Below, one piece after another: positions 36,887 to 46,206 of a stretch of DNA of 64,000 nucleotides (position 1 is the first letter of the stretch; every line of letters begins with the position of its first letter). Location of the stretch: assembly GCF_000735435.1 (NCBI RefSeq), contig NZ_JMPP01000027.1:37396-101395 (forward strand). The letters run 5' to 3'. The notes below the pieces were generated by a model. That model did no database searches. It had not been told where the DNA came from and worked only from the letters and a program-made list of their open reading frames with translations. Source of the stretch: Klebsiella planticola ATCC 33531 (GTDB lineage: Bacteria > Pseudomonadota > Gammaproteobacteria > Enterobacterales > Enterobacteriaceae). Both the position numbers and the translations under genes were made by a program.

Positions 36887-37915
36887 ATGGATCCATCACA
36901 GAAAAATGCGTTTGGCCGTACCGCTATTCAGGTCACGGCAATGGGTTACGGCGCCGCGCCAATTGGCAATATTTTCCGTCCCATCAGTGAACAAGAATCG
37001 GAGAACATGATTCGCCAGGCGTGGGACAACGGTCTGCGCTATTTTGATACCGCGCCGCTCTATGGCCATGGCCTGAGCGAAGCGAGGGTTGGCCACGGTT
37101 TGCGCTGGTATCCCCGCGATGAGTATGTGTTGTCCACTAAGGTCGGTCGTCTGCTGAAGCCGAAAAAACGCAGTGAAATTGATTCCGGGGTGTGGGTCAA
37201 TCCGCTGCCGTTTGAGGCGGTCTTTGATTACTCCTATTCGGCAACTATGCGATCCATCGAGGACAGTCTGCAGCGCATGGCGCTGGAGCATATCGATATC
37301 GCGTTTATTCACGACTGCGATTTTTATACCCATGGGGATCAGCAGCCGCACTACTTTCGCCAGGCGATGGACGGCGCATGGCGCGCGCTGGCGCAGCTGC
37401 GCGATGAAGGCGTGATTAAAGCGGTAGGGATGGGCGTCAATGAATGGCAGGTGTGCCATGCGGCGCTGCAGGAAGCCGACTTTGACTGTTTCCTGCTGGC
37501 CGGGCGCTATACGTTGCTGGAACAAGAGGCATTAAAAGCGTTTCTGCCGCTGTGCGAAGAGCGCAATGCGGCGGTGGTGATCGGCGGGGGATTCAACAGC
37601 GGGATACTGGCGACCGGGGCGGTTGAGAACGCGAAATATAACTATGGCCCGGCCAGCCAGGCGATTTTGCAAAAGGTCAGCAAAATTGAAAACGTCTGCC
37701 GCGATTATCACGTCAGTCTGCCAGCGGCCGCGCTACAGTTTGTTCTGGCTCACCCGGCGGTGCCGACGATTATTCCTGGCACCCGCACGGTAGCGCAGCT
37801 GGAAAACTGCCTGGAGTGGATTGCCGCGCCGATCCCGGATGATTTCTGGCGTACGCTGCAACAACAGGGGCTGCTGGATGAAGCGGCGCCAACGCCGGCC
37901 GATCGCCTCATCTGA
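36887..37915 (+). CDS. Aldo/keto reductase (sugar/aldose dehydrogenase type)
   Basis: A 342-residue AKR barrel of the D-threo-aldose 1-dehydrogenase/L-fucose dehydrogenase-like group. The catalytic tetrad is visible as Asp and Tyr in YFDTAPLYGHGLSE, Lys in VLSTKVGRLL and His in DIAFIHDCD. It has a strong AGGAG Shine-Dalgarno and is monocistronic, followed by a bidirectional terminator. In the island it probably oxidises or reduces the sugar-like substrate at C1. Confidence 0.88.
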   Translation: MDPSQKNAFGRTAIQVTAMGYGAAPIGNIFRPISEQESENMIRQAWDNGLRYFDTAPLYGHGLSEARVGHGLRWYPRDEYVLSTKVGRLLKPKKRSEIDSGVWVNPLPFEAVFDYSYSATMRSIEDSLQRMALEHIDIAFIHDCDFYTHGDQQPHYFRQAMDGAWRALAQLRDEGVIKAVGMGVNEWQVCHAALQEADFDCFLLAGRYTLLEQEALKAFLPLCEERNAAVVIGGGFNSGILATGAVENAKYNYGPASQAILQKVSKIENVCRDYHVSLPAAALQFVLAHPAVPTIIPGTRTVAQLENCLEWIAAPIPDDFWRTLQQQGLLDEAAPTPADRLI

Positions 37916-37933
37916 GCGATGCGGGAAGGTAAA

Positions 37934-37960
37934 AAGGTGCTCATCAGGAGCACCTTTTTT
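37934..37960. terminator. Bidirectional terminator
   Basis: Stem AAGGTGCTC / GAGCACCTT with CATCA loop, an A-tract before and a T-tract after, between the convergent aldo/keto reductase and zinc-ADH genes. Confidence 0.9.
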
Positions 37961-37992
37961 TATTCTGCCGTCTTATCCGCGTGGCGAAAATC

Positions 37993-39036
37993 TTACTCGT
38001 GGGCAATATGCAGCTGGGTTTTCAGGTGCTGCGGATGAGCGAGCAGGGTGGAGAAAACCTGCTGAATATCCTCCAGCGGGTGGACGGATTCGCGGAAAGG
38101 GGCGGTAATAAAACGTTGATGGCTCAGCAGATGCAGCGCCTGGTGCATATCTTCTCCCATTCCGGCCACGCTGCCCTGAATCCTCTGTTCTTTTAAAATG
38201 ATCTCCAGCGGTTTAATGGCTATCTCGGTTTGCGCATCGGTTAAACCGAAGGCCAGCAGCCGTCCACCGGGGCGCATAAACGTCAGGGCCTGTTTATACA
38301 ATTCCGGATGACCGACGCTTTCGATCACCACGTCGGCGCCACGTCCCTCCGTGAGCGCCTTGATCTGCTCCAGCGCGACTTCGGGGTCGGTGATGACGCT
38401 GTCCGCTCCGCACTGTCTGGCGAGTTCGGCCCGCTGCGGATTCAGCTCTACGGCAATAATCGGCGCGGCGCCCAGCAAACGCGCCATCTGAATATGCATA
38501 TTGCCCACCGGGCCCGCGCCAATCACCACCACCGACTCTGCCACGCTAAGGCCTATTTTTTTACTGGCGCGCACCACGCAGGAGAACGGTTCGGTCAGAC
38601 AGGCAACGCTATCCGCAATCTCATCGCCGAGCGGAATCACCAGGCGGGCCGGAATCGCCACGTACTGAGCAAACGCGCCGTGGGTGTGAATGCCGAGCTG
38701 GCGGATCTCCGGGCAGTTCAGCAGTTCGTTCCGCCGACAATAATAGCAGTGGCCGCAGCCGATATTGATGTCGGCGACTACCCGCTGGCCCGGCGTCAGC
38801 GTCGAGACCTGGCGACCAACGGCAACAATTTCTCCGCTGAACTCGTGGCCGGGAATTAACGGCAGCTTATCCTGGGAGTAATGGCCATTATAGATATGGA
38901 TATCGGTTCCGCAGATTGAACAGCGGGTGACGCGAATCAGTACCTCGTCGTCGCCGTAGGCGGGGACCGGAACCTGGCGAATTTCGAACGTTTTGGGCGC
39001 CGTCAGCACCGCGGCCTTCATTAATTTGGGGATCAT
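37993..39036 (-). CDS. Zinc-dependent medium-chain alcohol/polyol dehydrogenase
   Basis: A 347-residue MDR enzyme. The catalytic zinc site is at CSICGTDIHIYNGHY and GHEFSGEIVAVG. The structural zinc cysteines lie in CGHCYYCRRNELLNC, and the Rossmann motif is VVIGAGPVGNMH. It resembles sorbitol/threonine-dehydrogenase-type enzymes. It is the last gene of the operon SBP-permease-ATPase-permease-ADH, so it likely acts on the imported compound. Confidence 0.9.
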   Translation of the reverse strand: MIPKLMKAAVLTAPKTFEIRQVPVPAYGDDEVLIRVTRCSICGTDIHIYNGHYSQDKLPLIPGHEFSGEIVAVGRQVSTLTPGQRVVADINIGCGHCYYCRRNELLNCPEIRQLGIHTHGAFAQYVAIPARLVIPLGDEIADSVACLTEPFSCVVRASKKIGLSVAESVVVIGAGPVGNMHIQMARLLGAAPIIAVELNPQRAELARQCGADSVITDPEVALEQIKALTEGRGADVVIESVGHPELYKQALTFMRPGGRLLAFGLTDAQTEIAIKPLEIILKEQRIQGSVAGMGEDMHQALHLLSHQRFITAPFRESVHPLEDIQQVFSTLLAHPQHLKTQLHIAHE

Positions 39037-39048
39037 AGCCCGCTCCGG

Positions 39049-40065
39049 TTATTTAACGGTGGAAATTTTGGCGCGATCGATGGTCATCGCGATCGCCACA
39101 ATCATCAGCACGCCGAAGAAGATCTGCTGCGCCTGCGCTTCGACGTTCAGGTAAGTCATACTGGTACGAATAACGGCCACGATGAGGGTGCCGATAAGCG
39201 TGCTCAATACGCCGCCCACGCCCCCGGTCAGCGGGGTGCCGCCCAGCAACACCGCAACGATGGCCGGTAGCAGGAACTGGTCGGCCATGGTCGGCGATGC
39301 GCCGGAAAGACGGGTTGCCAGCAGCACCCCGGCGGCGGCGGAGAACGCCCCGGCAATGGCGAAGGTGATAATCTTCACCTTGATGACCTTCACGCCGCTG
39401 GCGAGCGCTGCGGATTCACCGGCACCAATCGCCTTCATGTGGCGTCCCAGCGCGGTGCGTCTTTCCATCAGCAGGGCCAGCAGCAGCAGTACCGCCGCGA
39501 TAATGATTTCCATCGGCAGCGTAAAGACGGTGCTGGTCATCCAGCCAACCGTCTGGCTGCGAATATCGCCCGGGATATAGAACGCGCGTTGTCCGGATAT
39601 CACCTGCCCGGTGGCATAAGCAATGCCCCCGACGGCGAGCGTGGTAATGAATGACGATATTTTGAAGCGGGTATGCACCCAGCCGGAGATCGCGCCGAAC
39701 AGCGCGCCGACGAGCAGGGTGAGCGGAATCGCCAGCGCGCCAATTTGCGACAACAGAATGACCAGCACCACCGTCGACATACTGGCAATCGACTGGGCGG
39801 ATAAATCTATGCCGCCGATATAAATTACAAAGGTCATGCCAATCGCCATAATAAACAGCGTCGACGCATCCTGCAGCAGCTGGAATATATTGTCGGGTTT
39901 AAGAAAATCCGGGTTATAGAGGCTGACCAGGGCGACTAATACCACCAGAGTCAGAATGGGTAAATAACGCGTAATTTTTTCACGCCCGGTTAATGGCGGC
40001 CGGGTCGGGCTACCGGTGTTATTTTTTGTCGGCACTGCTAATAAATCAGAACGGGTGATTTTCAT
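39049..40065 (-). CDS. Sugar-type ABC transporter permease (second)
   Basis: A 338-residue RbsC/BPD_transp_2-type inner-membrane permease with 8-10 TM segments and the family motif GGIDLSAQSIASMSTVV. I chose the ATG at 40065, with AAGG nine bases upstream; earlier starts overlap the ATPase gene. It pairs with the other permease (41596) as a heterodimer. Confidence 0.9.
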   Translation of the reverse strand: MKITRSDLLAVPTKNNTGSPTRPPLTGREKITRYLPILTLVVLVALVSLYNPDFLKPDNIFQLLQDASTLFIMAIGMTFVIYIGGIDLSAQSIASMSTVVLVILLSQIGALAIPLTLLVGALFGAISGWVHTRFKISSFITTLAVGGIAYATGQVISGQRAFYIPGDIRSQTVGWMTSTVFTLPMEIIIAAVLLLLALLMERRTALGRHMKAIGAGESAALASGVKVIKVKIITFAIAGAFSAAAGVLLATRLSGASPTMADQFLLPAIVAVLLGGTPLTGGVGGVLSTLIGTLIVAVIRTSMTYLNVEAQAQQIFFGVLMIVAIAMTIDRAKISTVK

Positions 40066-40084
40066 GGAGATTTGCCTTAATAAC

Positions 40085-41590
40085 CTAGACGAAGTGCTGC
40101 AATAATTCATATTGCTCCGGACGCTTCTCTTCACAGCCGGTAAACTGATATCTCAGCTGGCCGTCCTTAAAAATAGCGATGGTATGGGCGAGACCGATGG
40201 CCTCCTCCAGAGAATCGGCGATCAAAATCACGCCGCATTGTTCATCGGTGAAGTCGCGCACGAGGTCGTAGACATCCTCTTTGGCGCCGATATCGAGGCC
40301 GCGGGTAGGGTGGTCGAGGAGGATGATTTTCGCCTCGGCGGTTCGCCATTTAGACAGCACCACCTTTTGCTGATTGCCGCCGGAGAGCTTGCCGCACTGT
40401 GTATCAATGCTGGCGGTTTTTATCGACAGCTTTTTAACCCACTCATTGGCCAGCTGGCGCTCGTGATGCACCTGCAGCAGTCCGGCGCGGGAATAGTCCT
40501 GCAGGTTAGCGAGAGTGATGTTTTCCACCACCGACATCCCTTCGACGATGCCCTCGATTTTGCGCTCGCGCGGGATATATCCTACCCCTTCAGCGATGCT
40601 GTGCGTGGGGCTGAATTTGCGGACCGGTCTACCGTTGAGCATCACTTCTCCCTGCTCGGGCTGCAGCAAACCGAAGATGGTCCGGATGATCTCTTCGGTC
40701 CCCGCCCCTTCGGTGCCAACCAGCGCCAGCACTTCGCCAGCGTGCAGCGACAGCGAGACATTCTGATAATGGCCCGGCAATGAGATATTTTTTAACTCGA
40801 CCAGGGTGGTCGCTTTATGGATGCCGTGTTTGCGATGCTCGCGGTAATAGCGTTCATCGATATCCCGACCGACCATCTGACGCTGAATATTCACCACATC
40901 AAACCGGTCGCGGGTGAGCATATCCATGACCTGCCCGTCCTTCATCACGTAGATGCGGTCGGAAAGGGTCATCACCTCATCAAGACGATGCGAAACAAAA
41001 ATGAAAGAGGCCCGGCTTTTCAGCTCTCTGACCAGCGCAAACAGCAGCTCGATCTCCTGGGCAGGTAACACTGAGGTCGGCTCATCGAGCAGGATAATTA
41101 AATGGCCGCTGCTTCTCTCCTCGAGAGTTAAAACCTTCGCCAGCTCCACCAGCTGACGTTGGGTAAACGACAGCTCGGAGGTGATTGTTTTCGGGTCGAT
41201 ATCCAGTTTGACTTTCGCCAGCTGTTTTCTGGCTGCCGCCGCCATCTTTTTCCAGTTAATCACTCCAAGTTTTTTAAACGGCTGTTCAAAGCCGAGGAAA
41301 ATATTCTCCATTACGCTCAGATTGGAAATTAATGACTGCTCCTGAAACACCATCCCGATGCCTTGCATCATGGCATCGCGCGGTGAGCGAAATACCACCG
41401 GCTGACCATTAATCAGCACTTCGCCTTTATCGTGCTGATAGGCGCCGTATATAATTTTCATCAGCGTTGATTTTCCGGCACCGTTTTCACCGACTAAGCC
41501 AACAATTTCTCCGGGATTAATTTGCAGATTGATATTTTGCAAAGCCAGAACGCCCGGAAACGATTTACCAACATTTTTAAATTCAAGCAT
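40085..41590 (-). CDS. Sugar ABC transporter ATP-binding protein (two ABC domains)
   Basis: 501 residues with two tandem nucleotide-binding domains, the RbsA/MglA/XylG layout. The N-terminal domain has Walker A GENGAGKST and Walker B IILLDEPTS. The C-terminal domain has a degenerate P-loop (GTEGAGTEE) and an intact signature (LSGGNQQKVVLSKW), typical of this family. I start at the ATG at 41590; a GTG three codons earlier overlaps the upstream stop. It energises uptake with the flanking permeases. Confidence 0.92.
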   Translation of the reverse strand: MLEFKNVGKSFPGVLALQNINLQINPGEIVGLVGENGAGKSTLMKIIYGAYQHDKGEVLINGQPVVFRSPRDAMMQGIGMVFQEQSLISNLSVMENIFLGFEQPFKKLGVINWKKMAAAARKQLAKVKLDIDPKTITSELSFTQRQLVELAKVLTLEERSSGHLIILLDEPTSVLPAQEIELLFALVRELKSRASFIFVSHRLDEVMTLSDRIYVMKDGQVMDMLTRDRFDVVNIQRQMVGRDIDERYYREHRKHGIHKATTLVELKNISLPGHYQNVSLSLHAGEVLALVGTEGAGTEEIIRTIFGLLQPEQGEVMLNGRPVRKFSPTHSIAEGVGYIPRERKIEGIVEGMSVVENITLANLQDYSRAGLLQVHHERQLANEWVKKLSIKTASIDTQCGKLSGGNQQKVVLSKWRTAEAKIILLDHPTRGLDIGAKEDVYDLVRDFTDEQCGVILIADSLEEAIGLAHTIAIFKDGQLRYQFTGCEEKRPEQYELLQHFV

Positions 41591-41595
41591 AATCG

Positions 41596-42561
41596 TCACT
41601 TCACTATTTGCAGACGTTTACGATTAGTGACTAAGGCCACCGAGAGAATAACTAACGCACCTAAAACGCCCTGTTGGATATAGGTCGGGAAACCGACCAG
41701 CACCATGCCATTGTTAATCACGTTGATAATCAGCACGCCGATCAGGCTTTGCCATACGCCGCCGTTGCCACCCATTAAGGAGGTACCGCCGACGACCACG
41801 GAGGTGATGGCGATAAAGATATAACCGTCCCCCAGGTTGCTGGCGACCGACCCCAGGCGGGCTACCGCAAAGACGGCGCCCAGTCCGTAAAAGACCCCGG
41901 CCAGCGCAAAACCGAGCACGCGAATACGCTTTACCGACAGACCGGAAGCGTAGGCCAGATGCTCGCCGCCGCCGACCGCATAAAAATTACGTCCCAGCGC
42001 GGTATAGCGTTGAATAAACCAGGCAAACAGCAGGGCCGCCCCGGCGAGATAGACCATCAGCGGGAAATCAAAAATGCGCTCGGTCAGCAGGAGCCGGAAT
42101 GTCCGGTCGGGCAGGGGGATACGTTCGCCGCCGGTAATCACCATGGTGACGCCAATTAAGCTGAAACCAATCCCCAGACTGACCAGAAATGAGGGGATTT
42201 TAAGCTTGACGTGAATCAGACCATTAATGAGCCCGCAGGCGGCCGAAATAAGAATCGCTGCGGGGATGGCTAAATAACCGAGTTCGCTAAAGCCGCCCAG
42301 TTTTACCATAATAATGGCCAGCATCGAGCCGCAGAAAGCCATAATGCCTTCAATTGACAGGTCGATCGAACCCATAATGATGATAAACGTCACGCCAATG
42401 GCGATCATTAACGGCGCGGCGCTGGCGGTCAGTAAACGCGAGAAATTACGCACCGATAAAAAGCCGGGATAAATCACGCTGATGATGGTGCACAGGAGCA
42501 GCAGCACCATCAGCGGCGCCCATTTGCGCAAAAACTCTTTATAGCTGGAATGTGATGACAT
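41596..42561 (-). CDS. Sugar-type ABC transporter permease (first)
   Basis: A 321-residue RbsC-like permease with multiple TM helices and the MGSIDLSIEGIMAFCG motif. An AAGG ribosome site precedes the ATG. It is translated just upstream of the ATPase gene (6 bp apart), following the binding-protein gene. Confidence 0.9.
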   Translation of the reverse strand: MSSHSSYKEFLRKWAPLMVLLLLCTIISVIYPGFLSVRNFSRLLTASAAPLMIAIGVTFIIIMGSIDLSIEGIMAFCGSMLAIIMVKLGGFSELGYLAIPAAILISAACGLINGLIHVKLKIPSFLVSLGIGFSLIGVTMVITGGERIPLPDRTFRLLLTERIFDFPLMVYLAGAALLFAWFIQRYTALGRNFYAVGGGEHLAYASGLSVKRIRVLGFALAGVFYGLGAVFAVARLGSVASNLGDGYIFIAITSVVVGGTSLMGGNGGVWQSLIGVLIINVINNGMVLVGFPTYIQQGVLGALVILSVALVTNRKRLQIVK

Positions 42562-42628
42562 GTTCGACCTTCACTCATTGAATGTATAACGTCTTCATTG
42601 AGAATAAATATCCGCTGAAGGGGGGATA

Positions 42629-43744
42629 CTATAATTTGCGATACTGAATGGGGCCTTTCGACGCCTGCCAGAAATTGTTCCAGTCGACTACCGGCGTATT
42701 GACGATATTTTCCTGATACCACTTCTGCGCATCGTCTTTGGTTATCATGATCGTCGGGCCATAAAATTCGCGATGCTCATGCGGTTCGGCGGAAGGTTTG
42801 AAGCTGCCGATAGCCGCATGGTGCGCCAGGGATAGCGCGATGCCGCCAGCCCAGTAGGGGTCAGTGCTGACGGTGCAGAGTATTTCACCGCTGATGCACA
42901 GCTTAACGGCATCCGGGGTACCGTCGTAGGAGACGATCGGAATCTGCCCTGCGAGGCCCTCAGCGCGCAGCGCCTCAATAATGCCGAGAGTCATGCTGTC
43001 GTTGGAAGAGAAAATGCCTTTGATATCATCCCCGAAGCGGGTGAGCATCGTCGACATCATGTCGTTGGCTTTTGAAGTACTCCAGTCCGCATCCTGCCAG
43101 TCCAGCAGTTTGATATCCGGATTCTCCTTCAGCTTGTGCATCAACCCCGCTTTGCGTTCAATCGCCGGGACGTTAGAGGCGATGCCGCCCAGCCCGACAA
43201 TCCCGCCTTTTTTACCCATCGCGTCAAACAGCAGCTGCGCGCACTGTTGCGCCGGTTCGAAATCAGACCAGCTGATATGGGCGACGTAGTTGTCGCCAAA
43301 ATCCCACGGATGCAGATCCTCGGTTTTGTTCCAGATGGTGGTAATAAACGCCCCGCGTTGCTGACAGGCGGTCACCACCGCCCGGGCGTTAGGGGCATCG
43401 TTCGGATCGCAGCCGATCGCCAGTTTCCCTTCGGTTTTCGAGAGCAGGGCTTTGATATCAGAGAGCACCTTCTCGTTATTACCGCCGTTAATCAGACTCA
43501 CCATCGGCGAGTTTTGACTCTTCGCATAAGATTGCCCGCCGGCGGCAATCGCGTTCCAGTAGGAGTTATCAGGATCGCGGTAGCCCCAGGCCAGAGTGAA
43601 ATTCCCCCCTTCGGCAGCCATGGCTTTCGAGAGTGGGCTGATAAGCGGGAGCGCAGCCATGCCGCCGATGCCAAGGGCGCTTTTCAGCAGGAATTCACGT
43701 CGGCTAATCACGCTTTTTTCAACGAATTTTTTAATAAATGACAT
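42629..43744 (-). CDS. ABC substrate-binding protein with Tat signal
   Basis: A 371-residue periplasmic-binding-protein type 1 (ribose/galactose-binding-like) protein. Its N-terminus has a twin-arginine motif, SRREFLLKS, followed by a hydrophobic stretch and an AMA cleavage site, so export by the Tat rather than the Sec pathway is predicted. That is unusual for an E. coli-type sugar-binding protein. The mature part starts GGNFTLAWGYRDPDNSYWNAIAAGGQSYAK. It is the first gene of the five-gene import operon, with operator H 65 bp upstream. Confidence 0.88.
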   Translation of the reverse strand: MSFIKKFVEKSVISRREFLLKSALGIGGMAALPLISPLSKAMAAEGGNFTLAWGYRDPDNSYWNAIAAGGQSYAKSQNSPMVSLINGGNNEKVLSDIKALLSKTEGKLAIGCDPNDAPNARAVVTACQQRGAFITTIWNKTEDLHPWDFGDNYVAHISWSDFEPAQQCAQLLFDAMGKKGGIVGLGGIASNVPAIERKAGLMHKLKENPDIKLLDWQDADWSTSKANDMMSTMLTRFGDDIKGIFSSNDSMTLGIIEALRAEGLAGQIPIVSYDGTPDAVKLCISGEILCTVSTDPYWAGGIALSLAHHAAIGSFKPSAEPHEHREFYGPTIMITKDDAQKWYQENIVNTPVVDWNNFWQASKGPIQYRKL

Positions 43745-43808
43745 AGCGATATTTCCTGTCTTTTCGGTTCACATGGAGAATCGTTTCTGGTGATAAAACA
43801 CGTAACAT

Positions 43809-43828
43809 GTAAATAACTAATTACTTAC
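43809..43828. promoter_or_regulatory. Shared palindromic operator, copy H
   Basis: GTAAATAACTAATTACTTAC matches 17 of 20 consensus positions, upstream of the ABC import operon. Confidence 0.75.
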
Positions 43829-43909
43829 AAGTTGAGGATATATCATCCACGAAAGTAATTGGCAATGAAGGGGAAGGTAGGCCGTTTGCCTGGCGTTTTT
43901 ATCTGGCAG

Positions 43910-43929
43910 GAAATTATCTAGTTATTTGT
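43910..43929. promoter_or_regulatory. Weak copy of the shared operator, copy I
   Basis: A 14 of 20 match with an intact CTAGTTA half, in the 485-bp divergent gap 43745-44229 that also holds copies H and J. It may be an auxiliary half-site or chance in AT-rich DNA. Confidence 0.35.
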
Positions 43930-44149
43930 TTTTAATGATTATTTATGAATGCGTTATTGGCAAATGCGTCAGTGCCCGTGAGCCGGTCTTTTGCCAGGGA
44001 ATGAATATTATCTATATGATTTATATTAATTTTGTTGCTCTGTCTCTGCGGGCGGTGTTTTGCTTGCGTTTGGGAGATCAGTCACAAAGATTTTGTTGGC
44101 GATCAGCCCCTCAACTCCGGTGTCTACCTGGATCGCATATTTGATATTT

Positions 44150-44169
44150 GTAAGTAACTATTTATTTAC
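44150..44169. promoter_or_regulatory. Shared palindromic operator, copy J
   Basis: GTAAGTAACTATTTATTTAC matches 17 of 20 consensus positions, 60 bp upstream of the SDR start. Confidence 0.75.
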
Positions 44170-44229
44170 AAGTAGCGAAGGGCGTCGTTATGATTTCGGC
44201 GTATGCTCAACCAACAATGGGACGAAAAA

Positions 44230-45009
44230 ATGACGGTTAAAACACGACAGGTTGCGTTTATCACCGGCGGGGCTCGCGGCATTGGTTTTGAGATTGCTGC
44301 GAAGCTGGCGCAGGCCGGTTTTGATATTGCGCTGAATGATTATCAGGATTCCGCCACGCTACAGGCATCGGTCGCGCGACTAGAAGGGTGGGGGGTGAAA
44401 GCGGTCGCGATCCCCGGGGATGTGGCGGATATCAGCCTGCACGACAGGATGCTGGCGCGGGCGGAAAATGCGCTCGGGCCGTTGACGACGTTCGTGAATA
44501 ACGCCGGTGTCTCGGTGACCAGCCGCGGCGATCTCCTCGACGTGACGCCGGAAAGCTACGATCGCTGCCAGGCGATTAACGCCCGCGCTACGTTCTTCCT
44601 CTGTCAGGCATTTGCCAGACGCCTGCTCGCCCGCACCTGCTTGCCAGAACTGCACTACAGCCTGATCGTGGTCTCTTCTTCGAACGCCTCCGCGGCCTCT
44701 ATCAATCGTGGAGAGTATTGCGTGTCGAAAGCCGGGGCTGCGATGGTGGCGAAATTGTTTGCCGCGCGTCTCGCGCAGGCCGGAGTGCAGGTTTTTGATA
44801 TCCAGCCGGGGCTGATTGTCACCGAAATGACCCAGCCTTCGCTGGCCATGTATCAACAGCGCGTCGATGAAGGCTTAACCCTGTTGCCGGAGCTGGGGAC
44901 TCCCGCGCAGATAGGCACCATCGTGACCACCCTCGCCAGCGGGGGAATGCCCTATTTAACCGGTCAGGTGATTAGCGCCGATGGCGGCATGCTGGTTCCC
45001 CGTTTCTGA
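44230..45009 (+). CDS. Short-chain dehydrogenase/reductase
   Basis: A 259-residue classical SDR: TGGARGIGFEIA cofactor motif, NNAGVS, and the catalytic YCVSK (Tyr-x3-Lys). The C-terminal end TGQVISADGGMLVPRF is typical. I start at the ATG at 44230 (GGGACGA upstream). It is first of a three-gene operon with glycerate kinase and an aldo/keto reductase, under operator J. Confidence 0.9.
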   Translation: MTVKTRQVAFITGGARGIGFEIAAKLAQAGFDIALNDYQDSATLQASVARLEGWGVKAVAIPGDVADISLHDRMLARAENALGPLTTFVNNAGVSVTSRGDLLDVTPESYDRCQAINARATFFLCQAFARRLLARTCLPELHYSLIVVSSSNASAASINRGEYCVSKAGAAMVAKLFAARLAQAGVQVFDIQPGLIVTEMTQPSLAMYQQRVDEGLTLLPELGTPAQIGTIVTTLASGGMPYLTGQVISADGGMLVPRF

Positions 45010-45027
45010 TTTAAGCAGGTAAATGCG

Positions 45028-46206
45028 ATGAAAATAATTATTGCCCCGGACTCCTTCAAGGAGAGCCTCTCCGCCAGCGCGGTGGCGGATGCTATCGAAC
45101 GGGGTCTGCGCAGAGCGCTGCCTGATGCGCAATATGTAAAACTGCCGATCGCCGATGGCGGCGAAGGCACGGTTGACGCGCTGATTAATGCCACCGCCGG
45201 ACAGCTGATTTTCGTACCGGTTACCGGGCCGATGGGGAGGCCGGTGAACGGTTTTTTTGGCCTGCTGGGGGATGGGAAAACGGCGGTCATTGAAGTGGCC
45301 GCCGCCTGCGGTTTGCAGTGGGTGGCGCCGCAAGACCGGGACCCGCTAATCGCGACCAGCTATGGGGTCGGAGAGCTCATTAAGGCGGCGTTGGACCGAG
45401 GCGTCGACAAAATTATTATTGGTCTGGGGGGCAGCGCCACCAATGAGGGCGGGATTGGCATGCTGCAGGCGCTGGGCTGTCGCTGTACCACCGCCAGCGG
45501 AGACGAAGTCTCGTGGGGCGCTGCGGGACTCGATGAACTGACTGAGATTGAGTGCGCCGGTCTCGATCCGCGATTAGCCGGGGTAACGCTTCAGCTGGCC
45601 TGCGATGTGAACAATACGCTGCTCGGCGAGCAGGGCGCTACTGCGGTTTTTGGTCCGCAAAAAGGGGTGACCGCGCACACGGCGCTGAGGATTGAAAACA
45701 ACCTCGCCCGGGTCGCCCGCGTTCTCAGCGCCCGCTCCGGAACGGATATCGCCAGCCTCAAGGGCGGCGGTGCGGCCGGCGGCATGGGCGCCACGCTGCA
45801 GGGGATACTGGGTGCTGAAATGTCCAGCGGCATCGATCTTGTGCTTAACACGCTGAATTTTGATGAGCAGGTGCGCGAGGCCGATCTGGTGATTACCGGC
45901 GAAGGGCGGCTTGACGCCCAGACCAGCAGCGGTAAGGGGCCTGCCGGCGTGATCGGCCGTGCGCATGCCCACGGTTGCCCAAGTATTGCGCTGGCCGGGT
46001 CGCTCGGCAGTGGTTATGAAGCGCTGTACGCGATCGGACTCAATTCGGCGTTTTCGCTGGTTCCCGGCATTATCTCCTACGAGCGCGCGCTGCGCGAAGC
46101 CGCTGCTCTGCTGGAGTCGACGGCGTTCAATATTGCCTCGCTATGGCATCTGGCGGCGAGCCAATCGGGTTGTCACCTGCGTCCTCCGTTGAGGGAAAAA
46201 ACATGA
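45028..46206 (+). CDS. Glycerate kinase (GlxK/GarK family)
   Basis: A 392-residue glycerate kinase of the GlxK/GarK type (about 380 residues in E. coli), with MKIIIAPDSFKESLSA, LPIADGGEGTVDAL, GLGGSATNEGGIGMLQALG and KGGGAAGGMGA motifs. It converts glycerate to 2-phosphoglycerate (the product made by E. coli GarK/GlxK), feeding glycolysis. Its presence says that the island's pathway produces a C3 acid, or tartronate semialdehyde reduced to glycerate. The stop overlaps the next start (ATGA). Confidence 0.9.
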   Translation: MKIIIAPDSFKESLSASAVADAIERGLRRALPDAQYVKLPIADGGEGTVDALINATAGQLIFVPVTGPMGRPVNGFFGLLGDGKTAVIEVAAACGLQWVAPQDRDPLIATSYGVGELIKAALDRGVDKIIIGLGGSATNEGGIGMLQALGCRCTTASGDEVSWGAAGLDELTEIECAGLDPRLAGVTLQLACDVNNTLLGEQGATAVFGPQKGVTAHTALRIENNLARVARVLSARSGTDIASLKGGGAAGGMGATLQGILGAEMSSGIDLVLNTLNFDEQVREADLVITGEGRLDAQTSSGKGPAGVIGRAHAHGCPSIALAGSLGSGYEALYAIGLNSAFSLVPGIISYERALREAAALLESTAFNIASLWHLAASQSGCHLRPPLREKT

